DNA of 64,000 nt from Acidobacteriota bacterium (GCA_016712445.1 JADJRB010000003.1:1-64000); one strand, 5' to 3'. Positions 15,287 through 25,337 are shown, counted from the first letter of the stretch. The notes: generated by a model not told the origin, from the letters alone. A program made the numbers and translations.

Positions 15287-18106
15287 ATGAAACGCATCGC
15301 CCTGATTGCAGGCGGAATTTTTGTCATCCTGATCGGTGGCGTGCTGACCGTTCCGTTCCTGATTCCGAAATCCGTCTATCGCACCCAGATTGAGCGCGCC
15401 GCCGGCGAAGCGCTGCAGCGCAAGGTCACGCTGGACGGCGACGTTCACCTGTCCCTGTTCCCCCGGATTGCGGCCAGCGTCGGCGGCATGAAGGTCGCCA
15501 ACCCTGACGGATTCGACGGCCCTTACATGATCGAAGCCGGCGAACTGCGCGGCGCCGTGAAGTGGGCGCCGCTGCTGTTCGGCCAGCGCGTGGAAGTGCA
15601 CGAACTCGCCTTCGTCGACGCCTCGGTCTCGCTGCAGAAAAAGGCCGACGGCACCACCAACTGGGTGCTCGAGGAAAAGAAACCGGCTGAAGGCGGAACC
15701 GGCGAAGGCGGCGGCTTCAACGGCGCGGTCGAGCATGTGCGCCTCGAGAATGCCAGCCTGACCTATCAGGATGACGAGACCGGCGCGCGCTACGAACTGC
15801 GCGAGCTCGATCTGACCGCAGCGATGACCGCCCTCGATGAGCCGTTCAAGCTGAACGCCGATGGACTGTTCCAGGGCCAGCGGTTCGACATCGCGGCCAA
15901 CCTGGACTCGCTCGACGCGGCGACCACAGGCAAGCCTGCCACGCTGGACGCAACCCTCGGCACCGCCTTCATCAAGGCTCGCTATGACGGCGCTATCACG
16001 CTCGGCACCACGCCGTCGCTGGATGGCACGTTCAATGTCAGCTCGGAGGAAGTCAGCTCCCTGCTCGACTATGCCAACATCGAAGTCCCGTTCGACCTCA
16101 AGAAGCTCGGCAAGATCAACGCGGAAGGCGACGTTGCAGGCACCTTCGATGCGCTGTCCGTCAACGTGAAACGGTTTGCCCAGACGTCCGACCTCGCCAA
16201 GACCGGCTTCACCGGCACGATCAAGATGGGCCCCGAACCGGTCATCGACGGTGCCTTCACCTTCGATGCCCCGAAGATTGACGCCCTGACGAAGTTCGCC
16301 GCGCTCGAACTGCCCCTGAACGTCGCACCGCTCGGCGCGCTGGATGTGGAAGGCAAGGTCAGCGGCAAGCTCGCCGAGCCCGACCTGTCATTCGAGAAGC
16401 TGCGCATCAAGGGCCAGCTGATCAATGCAAACTACACCGGCAAGGTCGCACTCGGCGCCGCGCCGCAGCTCGCGGGGAAGCTGACCTTCGACACGCCGAA
16501 AGCTGGCGAGCTGGCGCAGCAGATGAAGTTCGACCTTCCCGCCGCGAGCGCCCTCGAAAAAGTGTCGTTCACCGGCAACATCGCCGGCGCCGCGGACGCC
16601 CTCAAGCTCACTGCCATCGACTTCAAGCACACGGGCGACCTGCTCGAGGCCGCCTATACGGGTGAAGTCGCGCTGGCCGAACCCGGCGCCTTCAAAGGCA
16701 AGCTGAACGCCTCGAGTGACAAGCTGCGCGACCTGCTCGCCGCCGCTGAAATCGAAATGGCACCGGGCTCGACCCTGCAGACCTTCGCGGCAACCAGCGA
16801 TGTCAGCGGCTCGTTCACCAACATTGCCCTCTCGGCGCTCGACCTGAAGCTCGACCAGATCACCGCCAAGGGCACAGCCGGCATCGACTTGACCGGCGAG
16901 AAGCCGCGCCTCACCGGCAAGCTCAACATGGGCTCACTGGACCTGTCGCCCTTCCTCGCCCCTGCCGACCAGAAACCGCAGGCTGCCAAACCGATGGAAG
17001 CCTGGAGCAAGGACAAGCTGGACCTCGCCGGCCTCTCGGCCGCGAACGCTGACCTGCAGATCACTACCTCGCAGATCACGCTCGGCAGCGTGAAGCTGAC
17101 CGACGCGGCGCTGACGGCGAACCTAACGGACGGCAAGCTCAATGCCGATCTCTCGAAGTTCAAGGCCTTCGGTGGCAACTGGGACGGCCGGATGACCGTG
17201 GATGCCTCGTCGGCGGTGCCGGCGGTCTCTTTCGCGATGAATGGCGACAGCGTCGCGATGTCGAACCTGCTCGGCACGCTCGCCGGCTTCGACAAGCTGG
17301 CGGGCACCGGCGCGTTCAAGGTGGAGGCGAGCGCGCGCGGCGACTCGCTTGACGCCCTGATGCACGGCCTGAACGGGGAAGTTTCAACCAACCTAAGCGA
17401 AGGCGCGTTGAAAGGCCTCAACGTCACGCAACTCGTGCGCAGTGCCCAGTCGCTGCAGACCGCCTTCACCACCGGCAAGCTGAACAACCTGGATTTCCGC
17501 AGCGTGCTCTCGCCGACGGCGGAGACAGATTTCACCAAGTTCGACAGTGTGCTGAAAATCCAGAACGGCGTCGCCAACGTGAACCTGATGAAGCTGATCA
17601 GCCCGGCTCTCGGCATCGACGGCACCGGCAACATCGACATCGGCGGGCAGAAACTCGACCTACGTCTCGCTACCGCCATCGACAAGAAAGGCCAGGGCCA
17701 GGGCGCCGTGGTTCAGCTGAACGGCATCCCGGTGCCGGTGCGCCTGTCGGGCAGCTGGAACCAGCTCAAGGTCACGCCGGACTTCTCGGGCGTCCAGGCG
17801 GCGCTTGAGGCCGAACTTAAGGGCAAGCTGGTGGACGGCATCACCGGCAAGGCAGGTGACAATGTCAGCGGCATCGTCGGCGGAATCATCGGCGTGCCGC
17901 CGAAAACCGCCACGGGCACGCCGGCCGGAACCGGAACGGAGACACCCGCCGAAACCACGTCGCCAAAATCAACCGAAGAGCAGCTGGAAGACGCCGCCGA
18001 ACAGGCGGCCAAGGACGCGCTCGGTGGGTTGTTCGGCCGCAAGAAGGCCAAGCCGGCGCCTGCTGACCCTGCCCCTCAACCGGACGAAGAAGAGGCGACG
18101 CCCTGA
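15287..18106 (+). CDS. AsmA family protein
   Basis: The product of 939 residues has an N-terminal membrane anchor (residues 4-26) followed directly by the AsmA signature KSVYRTQIERAAGEALQRKV. The C-terminal AsmA domain ends with LNGIPVPVRLSGSWNQLKVTPD. AsmA proteins span the periplasm as long beta-rich lipid-transfer bridges and affect outer-membrane composition. Between them lie about five repeats of roughly 75 residues, starting near residues 232, 308, 382, 456 and 529, each with a YTGKVALG-like strand. The tail is Pro/Glu rich. It is transcribed away from tRNA-Asp and converges with the GGDEF-EAL gene. Confidence 0.88.
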   Translation: MKRIALIAGGIFVILIGGVLTVPFLIPKSVYRTQIERAAGEALQRKVTLDGDVHLSLFPRIAASVGGMKVANPDGFDGPYMIEAGELRGAVKWAPLLFGQRVEVHELAFVDASVSLQKKADGTTNWVLEEKKPAEGGTGEGGGFNGAVEHVRLENASLTYQDDETGARYELRELDLTAAMTALDEPFKLNADGLFQGQRFDIAANLDSLDAATTGKPATLDATLGTAFIKARYDGAITLGTTPSLDGTFNVSSEEVSSLLDYANIEVPFDLKKLGKINAEGDVAGTFDALSVNVKRFAQTSDLAKTGFTGTIKMGPEPVIDGAFTFDAPKIDALTKFAALELPLNVAPLGALDVEGKVSGKLAEPDLSFEKLRIKGQLINANYTGKVALGAAPQLAGKLTFDTPKAGELAQQMKFDLPAASALEKVSFTGNIAGAADALKLTAIDFKHTGDLLEAAYTGEVALAEPGAFKGKLNASSDKLRDLLAAAEIEMAPGSTLQTFAATSDVSGSFTNIALSALDLKLDQITAKGTAGIDLTGEKPRLTGKLNMGSLDLSPFLAPADQKPQAAKPMEAWSKDKLDLAGLSAANADLQITTSQITLGSVKLTDAALTANLTDGKLNADLSKFKAFGGNWDGRMTVDASSAVPAVSFAMNGDSVAMSNLLGTLAGFDKLAGTGAFKVEASARGDSLDALMHGLNGEVSTNLSEGALKGLNVTQLVRSAQSLQTAFTTGKLNNLDFRSVLSPTAETDFTKFDSVLKIQNGVANVNLMKLISPALGIDGTGNIDIGGQKLDLRLATAIDKKGQGQGAVVQLNGIPVPVRLSGSWNQLKVTPDFSGVQAALEAELKGKLVDGITGKAGDNVSGIVGGIIGVPPKTATGTPAGTGTETPAETTSPKSTEEQLEDAAEQAAKDALGGLFGRKKAKPAPADPAPQPDEEEATP

Positions 18107-18112
18107 CCCCGG

Positions 18113-20512
18113 TCAGGCGCGCTTTTCTCCGCTGAACGGCACGACGTTCGCATCGTCCGGCTCTTCCTCGGCCGCGAAGATGATTTCGCCGTTCTCACCG
18201 CGCGCATGCACCGGCACCACGTGGGTGAGGAATTCGAGCGGCTGAGCCCGGCTGATGAAGAAGCCCTGCAGTTCATCACAGCCATGGTCGCGCAGGAAGT
18301 CCGCCTGGTAGAGCGTCTCGACGCCTTCCGCCGTGCACCGCATGCCAAGCGATTTCGCGAGAGTGAGCGTGGCCATCGTGATCGCCCGGCTTTCCGGACG
18401 CGACTCGATGTCCTTCACGAAGCTCTTGTCGATCTTGATCTTGTCGAACGGGAATGCGCGCAAGTAGCTGAGCGACGAGTAGCCGGTGCCGAAATCATCC
18501 AGAGAGATGCGCACACCCAGATCCTTGATCTGGTGAAGGCGGCGCAGCGTGAATTCGGTGTCGGTCATCAGCACCGACTCGGTGATTTCCAGCTCGAACC
18601 GGTTCGGTGAGATATTGTTTGCAGCCAATGCGTTGACGATGGTCGAGATCAGCGTCGCCGAGTGGATCTGCAGCGGCGAGATATTGACGGCTACCTTGAT
18701 ATGCTCAGGCAGGCGCGCTGCTTCTTCCAGCGCCGCACGGATCACCCATTCACCCATACGCGTGATCAGGCCATTGTCTTCGGCAAGCTCGATGAACTCG
18801 TCCGGATAGACAAGGCCCCTGACCGGATGCTGCCAGCGCAGCAGCGTCTCGACCCCGATGATCGAACGCGACGACGCATCGACAAGCGGCTGGAAAAACA
18901 CACGCAGCTCATTGTTGTCGATGGCGCGCTCGAGCTCGTTCTCGATCTGCGCGCGCGCCTGGGCGTTCGCCTCGAGCTTGGACGTGAACATGCACCACTG
19001 CGCCTTGCCCGTTCGCTTCGCATCGTACAGCGCAAGGTCTGCGTGTTTGAGAACTTCGCGCGGGTCGGTCGTGATCGCATCGAATACGCGCACGCCGAAC
19101 GAGGCCGAACAATGGGCCGTCGAGCCCCAGATATTGTAAGGCCGGCGCATGTGCTCGGTCAGGCGGTTGAAGAAGGCCTCCAGGGCGCCGCCGGCCGGGC
19201 GCTCGATGATCAGCGCAAATTCATCACCGCCGAGGCGCGCGACCATGTCGCCGCGCTCCAACAGCGCATCGATCCGCCCCGCCACCTGGCGCAGCAACTC
19301 ATCGCCAGCCGGATGGCCGAGCGTGTCGTTGACCCATTTGAAATTGTCGAGATCGAGCCAGAGAAGCGCGCGCACCGTGTTGGGCTGCACCGGCTTGCGC
19401 ATCGTCTTCTCGAGATGCTCCTGCATCGTCACCCGGTTGGGCAGGCCGGTCAGCGCATCATAGTGGGCCATGTAGGCCATGCGGTCTTCGATCTGCTTGG
19501 ACTGGGTGATATCAGCCGCCACGCCTCGGAAGCCGCGGAATTCCGGCCCCTCGAAGATCGGCTTGCCGGTCAGCGATACCCAGCATTCCTCATCCTTTTT
19601 GCCCACCACCTTGAGAACGATGTCGCGAAAACCGTGGTGGCGCGCCAGCGCCTGCTCGAGCTTCTTGCGGGTGTCGCCAGGTTCGAACAGGCCCGCGAGA
19701 CCCGCGCCGATGGTCATGCAGCCCGCCTGCTCGGATCCGCCGCTGAGGGCCAGCGGAATATCTTCGAGCACACCGTCCGCGTTCGTCTGCCAGAGCCAGT
19801 CGGATGTGCTCTCCTCGAAGTCGCGCAGGAGCAGGCCTATCAGCTGCGTCTGTTCCTGCACCGCCGCTTCGCTGAGGTGCTGCTCCACGAACTGCACATG
19901 CGCGCCGCGCAAGGCGAGCGTCAGCACGCTCATGTAAACGATCGTCAGCACGGAAATGAACTGGTGCGCCGAGTCGCCTTGCAGCTGCATCGACACAATC
20001 AGGCCGAGGCCCACCGGCAGGATGAAGGACATGGCTGCCGCCGGCAGGCGAGACAGCAGGAACGCGCCGCCGAACATCATGCCGGCCATGACGATGCCGA
20101 TGACCATCTGGCCGCGCGGGTCGACGGCATGGACCACCAGCAAGGGCACAACCGCCCAGAACAGGCCGAAGATAAGCGAGCCCCGCGTCACCGAATCCAC
20201 ATGCTGCGCCGACGGCCGGGCCGGCTGGATGGCATTGCGCGCCCGGATATGCCGCAGCAGCGCGAGCCCGGTGAAAAACACGACGCAGAACCCCCAGATC
20301 GTCAGCACACTGCCGACCTGAGATGAGCGGAACGATTGCAGCACGACGGCAACGTTCAGCAAGTTCGACAGGAGCATGATGAAAACCATGCGGCCAACCG
20401 AGTTCAGCTGCTTCGACAGCAGGCTCGCACGGTACTTCGCCGGCACAGGAACATCGCGGAAGTACTGGCCAAACGACCAGGCAGCGGCGAAACGCGCAGG
20501 CGGCTTATCCAT
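18113..20512 (-). CDS. Membrane-bound GGDEF-EAL protein with PAS domain
   Basis: From the ATG at 20512 the product is 799 residues (a TTG at 20554 would add 14). An N-terminal block of hydrophobic helices (about residues 35-205) is followed by a PAS-type sensor, a GGDEF domain (VARLGGDEFALI) and an EAL domain (VETLLRWQHP, DDFGTGYSSLSYLR, KIDKSF, AEGVET). It should make and/or break cyclic di-GMP at the inner membrane. The residues upstream of GGDEF (ERGDMVAR) do not form the RxxD inhibitory site. The EAL motif reads ETL, a common active variant. Confidence 0.9.
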   Translation of the reverse strand: MDKPPARFAAAWSFGQYFRDVPVPAKYRASLLSKQLNSVGRMVFIMLLSNLLNVAVVLQSFRSSQVGSVLTIWGFCVVFFTGLALLRHIRARNAIQPARPSAQHVDSVTRGSLIFGLFWAVVPLLVVHAVDPRGQMVIGIVMAGMMFGGAFLLSRLPAAAMSFILPVGLGLIVSMQLQGDSAHQFISVLTIVYMSVLTLALRGAHVQFVEQHLSEAAVQEQTQLIGLLLRDFEESTSDWLWQTNADGVLEDIPLALSGGSEQAGCMTIGAGLAGLFEPGDTRKKLEQALARHHGFRDIVLKVVGKKDEECWVSLTGKPIFEGPEFRGFRGVAADITQSKQIEDRMAYMAHYDALTGLPNRVTMQEHLEKTMRKPVQPNTVRALLWLDLDNFKWVNDTLGHPAGDELLRQVAGRIDALLERGDMVARLGGDEFALIIERPAGGALEAFFNRLTEHMRRPYNIWGSTAHCSASFGVRVFDAITTDPREVLKHADLALYDAKRTGKAQWCMFTSKLEANAQARAQIENELERAIDNNELRVFFQPLVDASSRSIIGVETLLRWQHPVRGLVYPDEFIELAEDNGLITRMGEWVIRAALEEAARLPEHIKVAVNISPLQIHSATLISTIVNALAANNISPNRFELEITESVLMTDTEFTLRRLHQIKDLGVRISLDDFGTGYSSLSYLRAFPFDKIKIDKSFVKDIESRPESRAITMATLTLAKSLGMRCTAEGVETLYQADFLRDHGCDELQGFFISRAQPLEFLTHVVPVHARGENGEIIFAAEEEPDDANVVPFSGEKRA

Positions 20513-20641
20513 TCGAACATCTCCGGCCTGCTGGAGCAGGCTCTCAGAGACCAAAAGTAGCAGCCTCGCGTAAAATTCAGGGATGCGCGCCTGCGCGAAT
20601 TCGAGTGATTGCGTTTACACTCTGTTTGCCAGACGTGCCGG

Positions 20642-21310
20642 TCAGTAAAGTTTGTCGAGCACGTACTCGATCTCTTGTCCGCGCGCCTCGAAAGCGAGTT
20701 TCACCCAGCGACCTTCGTCATCATACCAAAGGTCGACATCGATCGCGGAGTCGAGCCGGTAGTGGTTTGCTTCGATCTTCTGGCCGCCGGCATTAATCTG
20801 TTCACGGCCGATCTCTGACACCTTGACGTCCAGGATCTCGCCATCTTCGGTGGACAGAAGCTTGCCGGCCCTGGTCTGGGCAAAGTTCCAGTGGCTCGCC
20901 GGGATGATGCCTGCGGGCGCCGTACCCTTGAAGTCCGTCCCGTCAACCGCCAGCCCGGCGCCCTTGCGCACCGCCTTCACCGAACGCTTCTTGCCATCGT
21001 CATTGACGGCGCCAGTGACCGCCACGAGCTTGCCATCGACCCAGGTCTCGGTCGCGTCCAGCGTGTACCGGAACAGCGTTACCGGCCCGAGGCCCGCCTT
21101 CAGCGACACATCGGTCTGCGCCGTCAGGTTCCCGTCCGCGTCCTTCGAAAACTTCACGGTGTGGCTGCCGAAGGGCTTGCCCTCGCGGAGCACGTTGAAA
21201 CGGACCACATCGCCCGATTTGGGTGTCCAGCGGGCGGTTGTTTCGGCAAGCGAGGGCGCGGCGCCGGCGGCCAGCAGGGCGAGGGACAAGACGGCGTGCT
21301 TGAAGGACAT
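20642..21310 (-). CDS. DUF6134-like secreted protein
   Basis: The product of 222 residues has a signal peptide (cleavage after PSLAE-type site near residue 22) and an all-beta mature domain with FNVLREGKPFGSHTVKF, GLGPVTLFRYTLDATETW and a C-terminal WYDDEGRWVKLAFEARGQEI. This pattern fits the DUF6134 (DUF3108-like) group of periplasmic proteins, whose function is unknown. It is divergent from cysK. Family assignment is from memory of the pattern. Confidence 0.65.
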   Translation of the reverse strand: MSFKHAVLSLALLAAGAAPSLAETTARWTPKSGDVVRFNVLREGKPFGSHTVKFSKDADGNLTAQTDVSLKAGLGPVTLFRYTLDATETWVDGKLVAVTGAVNDDGKKRSVKAVRKGAGLAVDGTDFKGTAPAGIIPASHWNFAQTRAGKLLSTEDGEILDVKVSEIGREQINAGGQKIEANHYRLDSAIDVDLWYDDEGRWVKLAFEARGQEIEYVLDKLY

Positions 21311-21450
21311 GGCGGTCTCCGGGGCAAACAGGATCGTGCCAGCTATACGCGCGAGACGCAGGTTGGATCATTTCGGGGTGCAGCCGTTGCCGCCGGCGCC
21401 GGCGGCCCTTAAGTCTGGCCAATCCCGAATTGCGACAGGAACGCCCCCGT

Positions 21451-22455
21451 ATGACCGCCCACGCCTCGATCGTCGACCTGATCGGCAATACGCCGCTCCT
21501 GCGCCTGAAGGGCGCCTCTGAGGCGACAGGCTGCGAAATCCTCGGCAAGTGCGAGTTCCTGAACCCCGGCCAGTCGGTCAAGGACCGCCCGGCACTGGGG
21601 ATTGTGCGCGAGGCGGAGGCGGCCGGCCTGCTCAAACCCGGCGGCACGATTGTCGAAGGCACCGCCGGCAATACCGGCATCGGCCTCGCCCTCGTGGGCA
21701 AGGCGCTCGGCTACCGCGTCGTTATCGTGATGCCGCGCACCCAGAGCCAGGAGAAGAAGGATGCGATCCGGCTTCTCGGCGCCGAACTGATCGAGGTCGA
21801 CGCCCTGCCCTACGCGAACCCGAACAACTACGTGCGCTATTCCGGGCGCCTGGCCGAGGAATTGGCCGCCAGCGAACCGAACGGCGCGATCTGGGCGAAC
21901 CAGTTCGACAACCAGGCCAACCGCCGCGCCCATTGCGAAACGACCGGTCAGGAAATCTGGACACAGACCGGCGGCAAGCTCGATGGCTTCATCTGCGCGG
22001 TCGGCTCCGGCGGAACGCTCGGCGGCATTTCGCTGGCGTTGAAGGAAAAGAACAAGAAGATCAGCATCGGCCTCGCCGACCCCGGCGGGGCAGCGCTTTA
22101 CGAATATTACACCCACGGCGAGCTAAAGGCCGAAGGCACCTCGATCACCGAAGGGATTGGCCAGGGCCGCATCACCGCAAACCTCGAAGGCATCGAGGTG
22201 GACAAGGCCTGGCGCATCAATGACGACGAGGCGCTGAAGGTATTGTTCGACCTCGTCGAGCAGGAAGGCCTCTGCCTCGGCGGCTCGTCCGGCGTCAACG
22301 TGGCCGGCGCCATGCGCCTCGCGCAGGATCTCGGCCCCGGCCACACAATCGTGACGATCCTGTGCGACTACGGCAACCGCTACCAGTCAAAGCTCTACAA
22401 TCCCGAATTCCTTCGCAGTAAGGGCTTGCCCGTGCCGTCCTGGATGGAGAAATAG
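21451..22455 (+). CDS. cysK: Cysteine synthase A
   Basis: From the ATG at 21451 the enzyme is 334 residues. It joins O-acetylserine and sulfide to give cysteine, with PLP on Lys44 in NPGQSVKDRPAL. The phosphate- and substrate-binding loops are visible (GTAGNTGIGLA and AVGSGGTLGG), and SSGVNVAGAM lies near the end. An upstream ATG seven codons earlier is in frame but less typical. The gene is followed four bases later by a sulfurtransferase and then metC, giving a sulfur amino acid operon. Confidence 0.92.
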   Translation: MTAHASIVDLIGNTPLLRLKGASEATGCEILGKCEFLNPGQSVKDRPALGIVREAEAAGLLKPGGTIVEGTAGNTGIGLALVGKALGYRVVIVMPRTQSQEKKDAIRLLGAELIEVDALPYANPNNYVRYSGRLAEELAASEPNGAIWANQFDNQANRRAHCETTGQEIWTQTGGKLDGFICAVGSGGTLGGISLALKEKNKKISIGLADPGGAALYEYYTHGELKAEGTSITEGIGQGRITANLEGIEVDKAWRINDDEALKVLFDLVEQEGLCLGGSSGVNVAGAMRLAQDLGPGHTIVTILCDYGNRYQSKLYNPEFLRSKGLPVPSWMEK

Positions 22456-22459
22456 GCGT

Positions 22460-23305
22460 ATGGAAACCGGTGATCCCCTCGTAAGCGCCAGCTGGCTGAT
22501 CAAGAATATCGAAGCCCCCGACGTGCGCGTCGTGGACGCCACCTTCTTCGCGCCCTTCACCAATCCCCCGGAAACCGGCCGTCAGGCCTGGATGCGCGGC
22601 CATATCCCGAAGGCCGTCTATTTCGATATCGACGATATCGCCGACACCTCCTCGCACCTGCCGCACATGTTGCCGGACGCCGTGAAGTTCTCATCGCGCG
22701 TGCGCCGGCTCGGCTTGGGCGATGGCAACCGCATCATCGTCTATGACCAGAACAATTTCTTCGCCTCTGCCCGCGTCTGGTGGATGTTCCGCGTCATGGG
22801 CCACAAGGACGTCCACGTCCTCGATGGCGGCCTGAACGCCTGGGTCGAGGAAGGCGGCGAGATCGACGACATGCCGCCGATCACCAGCGAACGCCACTTC
22901 ACGCCGCGCGTGCGCACCGACCTCGTGATGGATGCCAAGGCGCTGGAAGGCCTCGTCGGCTCCGCCCGTACCACTATCATCGATGCCCGGCCAGACGGGC
23001 GCTTCTTCGGGCGCATGCCCGAGCCGCGCGCCGGCCTGCGCTCGGGCCACATTCCGGGCAGCGTCAACGTGCCCGGCAGCCTGCTCGTCACCGAGACCGG
23101 CCACATGAAACCGGCCGGCGACCTCAAGCGGCTGTTCAAGGACCCGCTGTCGCCCACCGTGACGACCTGCGGCTCCGGTGTCACCGCCGCCATCACGGCG
23201 CTTGCGCTTGCGCGCCTCGGCAACTGGGACGTCGCCGTCTATGACGGTTCGTGGACGGAATGGGCCTCCGATCCCTCGCGCCCGGTCGCCACGGCCGACG
23301 CATGA
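22460..23305 (+). CDS. sseA: 3-mercaptopyruvate sulfurtransferase (two rhodanese domains)
   Basis: The product of 281 residues has two rhodanese folds, at about residues 5-130 and 155-278. The catalytic loop CGSGVTAA in the second domain matches the 3-mercaptopyruvate type rather than the thiosulfate type. The first domain has VYDQNNFFASARVWWMFRVMG, typical for this enzyme. It moves sulfur from 3-mercaptopyruvate to thiol acceptors. It starts four bases after cysK and overlaps metC by four bases (ATGA), so the three genes are co-translated. Confidence 0.88.
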   Translation: METGDPLVSASWLIKNIEAPDVRVVDATFFAPFTNPPETGRQAWMRGHIPKAVYFDIDDIADTSSHLPHMLPDAVKFSSRVRRLGLGDGNRIIVYDQNNFFASARVWWMFRVMGHKDVHVLDGGLNAWVEEGGEIDDMPPITSERHFTPRVRTDLVMDAKALEGLVGSARTTIIDARPDGRFFGRMPEPRAGLRSGHIPGSVNVPGSLLVTETGHMKPAGDLKRLFKDPLSPTVTTCGSGVTAAITALALARLGNWDVAVYDGSWTEWASDPSRPVATADA

Positions 23306-24468
23306 GCAAGGACGACACCGCGCCCGAAACGCGCCTGATCCACACGCGCGCGGGCCGGCTGGACCGGGTAACCGTCAACCCGCCGGTCGAGCGCGCCTCG
23401 ACCGTGGTCTTCCGCGACGAAGCCGGCCTCTACGGCGTCAAGCCAACCTATGGCCGGATGGGCCTGACGGTTCACCGCGAACTCGAAGCGGCAATGTGTT
23501 CGCTCGAGGGCGCCCGCCATGCCAAGCTCGCCTCCAACGGCTTGCAGGCCTGCGCGTTGGCGATCACCACCTGCGTCTCTGCCGGCGACCATGTCCTGTT
23601 CCCCGACAGCGCCTACGGCCCCACCGCTCGCTTCTGCGAGCGCCGCCTGCGCGAGACCGGCGTGTCGGCCGACCGTTATGATCCGCTCATCGGCGCCGGG
23701 ATCGAAGCGCTGCTGAAACCGGAAACGAAAGCCATCTTCATCGAGTCGCCCGGCTCGCTCACGTTCGAGGTGTCCGACACACCCGCCATCATCGCCGCTG
23801 CCCGGAAACGGGGCATACGGACGATCTGCGACAATACCTGGGGCGCCGGCCTGTTGCACCAGCCACTGGCGCTGGGCGCTGACCTCTGTGTGCAGGCGCT
23901 GACCAAATATGCCGTTGGCCATGCCGACGCCTTCGGCGGCGCAGTGATGACAAATGACAGCGCGCTCGCCGGCAAGGTCCTCGCCACCGCAGAGGAATGG
24001 GGCATCGGCCTGGCGCCGGATGATGCCTACCTGGCGGTGCGCGGCCTGCGCACGCTTGCGACCCGTCTGCGCGCGCATGAGGCGGCCGGGTTGGAAATGG
24101 CACACTGGCTCGCGGCCCGTCCGGAAGTCGCCGTTGTGCTGCACCCCGCCCTGCCTTCCAGCCCCGGCCATGACGTCTGGAAGCGCGACTTTACTGGCTC
24201 CAACGGCCTGTTCGGGGTAATTCTCAATCCCGTACGCGAAGGCGGGATGGAACGCTTCTTCGCCGCGCTATCCCTCTTCGGCCTGGGCTTCTCGTGGGGC
24301 GGCTTCGAAAGTCTGGTGATCCCGTGCGACCAGCAGCTGACCCGCATGAAAGGCAGCTGGACCGAAAAGCGAGCGGGCCCGCTCCTGCGGTTCCATATCG
24401 GCCTTGAAGCCGTCAGCGACTTGAAGGCGGACCTCTCCGCAGCCTTCGCAGCTCTGTCCGCAGGCTGA
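23302..24468 (+). CDS. metC: Cystathionine beta-lyase
   Basis: From the ATG at 23302 the product is 388 residues of the Cys/Met metabolism PLP-dependent family. The PLP lysine is in QALTKYAVGHADAFGG and the cofactor aspartate in CDNTWGAGLLHQP. The alternating STVVFRDEAGLYG and GFSWGGFESL segments match cystathionine beta-lyases, which split cystathionine to homocysteine, pyruvate and ammonia. Cystathionine gamma-synthase is less likely by sequence feel. The start overlaps the sulfurtransferase stop. It is convergent with the C13-type peptidase gene. Confidence 0.85.
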   Translation: MSKDDTAPETRLIHTRAGRLDRVTVNPPVERASTVVFRDEAGLYGVKPTYGRMGLTVHRELEAAMCSLEGARHAKLASNGLQACALAITTCVSAGDHVLFPDSAYGPTARFCERRLRETGVSADRYDPLIGAGIEALLKPETKAIFIESPGSLTFEVSDTPAIIAAARKRGIRTICDNTWGAGLLHQPLALGADLCVQALTKYAVGHADAFGGAVMTNDSALAGKVLATAEEWGIGLAPDDAYLAVRGLRTLATRLRAHEAAGLEMAHWLAARPEVAVVLHPALPSSPGHDVWKRDFTGSNGLFGVILNPVREGGMERFFAALSLFGLGFSWGGFESLVIPCDQQLTRMKGSWTEKRAGPLLRFHIGLEAVSDLKADLSAAFAALSAG

Positions 24469-24477
24469 GCAACCGCC

Positions 24478-25251
24478 TCAGGGCGGCGCGTGTTCGAAGT
24501 TCTGGAAGATGAAAAGGTCTTCGACATCCGCGCCAACTTCGACCTGCGGCTCCGATGCGGGCGCCAGCCCCTCCTGATACTCACGCCAGGCCACGCACCG
24601 GCGTGTCCGGCTGGCAAGGTCCACGAAGTCGTCTGCTGCCGGCAGCGATTCCAGGATGCAGGCATCGAAGTAAGGATAGTCGGCGTCGGCATGGCAGCCG
24701 AAGGATGACCGGTCCGGCCGTGCGGCGGTCAGCACCATCCGGTTCGCCCGCGACAAGGCCGGCACGAACACCCCGGAATAGCAGGCCGACACCACGACCA
24801 CGGTCGGCCGCTCGCCGCACCATTGATCGACCAGCGAATTGAGCCGCGCGGGTGGCAGCAGGCCTTCGCGGCCGAGCACCATGCCGTCGGGCGAGCCATG
24901 CGAGGTGAAATACAGCAGGCAGCCATCCTGTGCGGTCTTGGCCTTGGCGGCGATCGAGGCAAAGGCGATGTCGGACGCAAGCGCCCGGCCGTTCGTCGCG
25001 TTCGGGCGCAGGGAAAGGGCGGCGATGTTCTCCGCCCTGAACCCGACCGATTCGAATGCCGTCGTCAGGGCCACGCGCGCATTTTCGAATGCTTCGATCG
25101 GCTTGCCCTGGCTGTCGCGCCAGTCGGCCGCGAGGATGCCAACTGCCCAGTTGCCAAAGCCGGCCTCGGGCGCGCCCTCCTCAGCCATCGCCGGGCCAGC
25201 CCAGCTGATCGCCAGGGCAAGGACTGTAACCAACAGACGTGGCAACCGCAT
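24478..25251 (-). CDS. C13-family (legumain-like) cysteine peptidase, secreted
   Basis: The product of 257 residues has a signal peptide (cleavage near AMAEE) and a caspase-like fold with the catalytic His in LLYFTSHGSPDGMVL and the catalytic Cys in VVVVSACYSGVF. These motifs fit peptidase family C13. Such enzymes cleave after Asn or Asp in other organisms; the specificity here is unknown. There are extra Cys residues (CGER, FGCHAD, DACI, RRCVA), which may form disulfides. The next gene on the same strand, upstream, is a lipoprotein at 25338-25706, but the gap of 86 bp does not prove an operon. Confidence 0.82.
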   Translation of the reverse strand: MRLPRLLVTVLALAISWAGPAMAEEGAPEAGFGNWAVGILAADWRDSQGKPIEAFENARVALTTAFESVGFRAENIAALSLRPNATNGRALASDIAFASIAAKAKTAQDGCLLYFTSHGSPDGMVLGREGLLPPARLNSLVDQWCGERPTVVVVSACYSGVFVPALSRANRMVLTAARPDRSSFGCHADADYPYFDACILESLPAADDFVDLASRTRRCVAWREYQEGLAPASEPQVEVGADVEDLFIFQNFEHAPP

Positions 25252-25337
25252 CGGCGACTCCCCGGGAACCCGTTACACGGCCTTCATAAGATCAGGCCGC
25301 CCCGCCGGGCGCAAGACGGCGGACGCCGTTGACCGCT

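Noticed and set aside
18662..20326. Open frame of 554 codons opposite the GGDEF-EAL gene
   Set aside because: Antisense shadow; the minus-strand gene has complete domain motifs.
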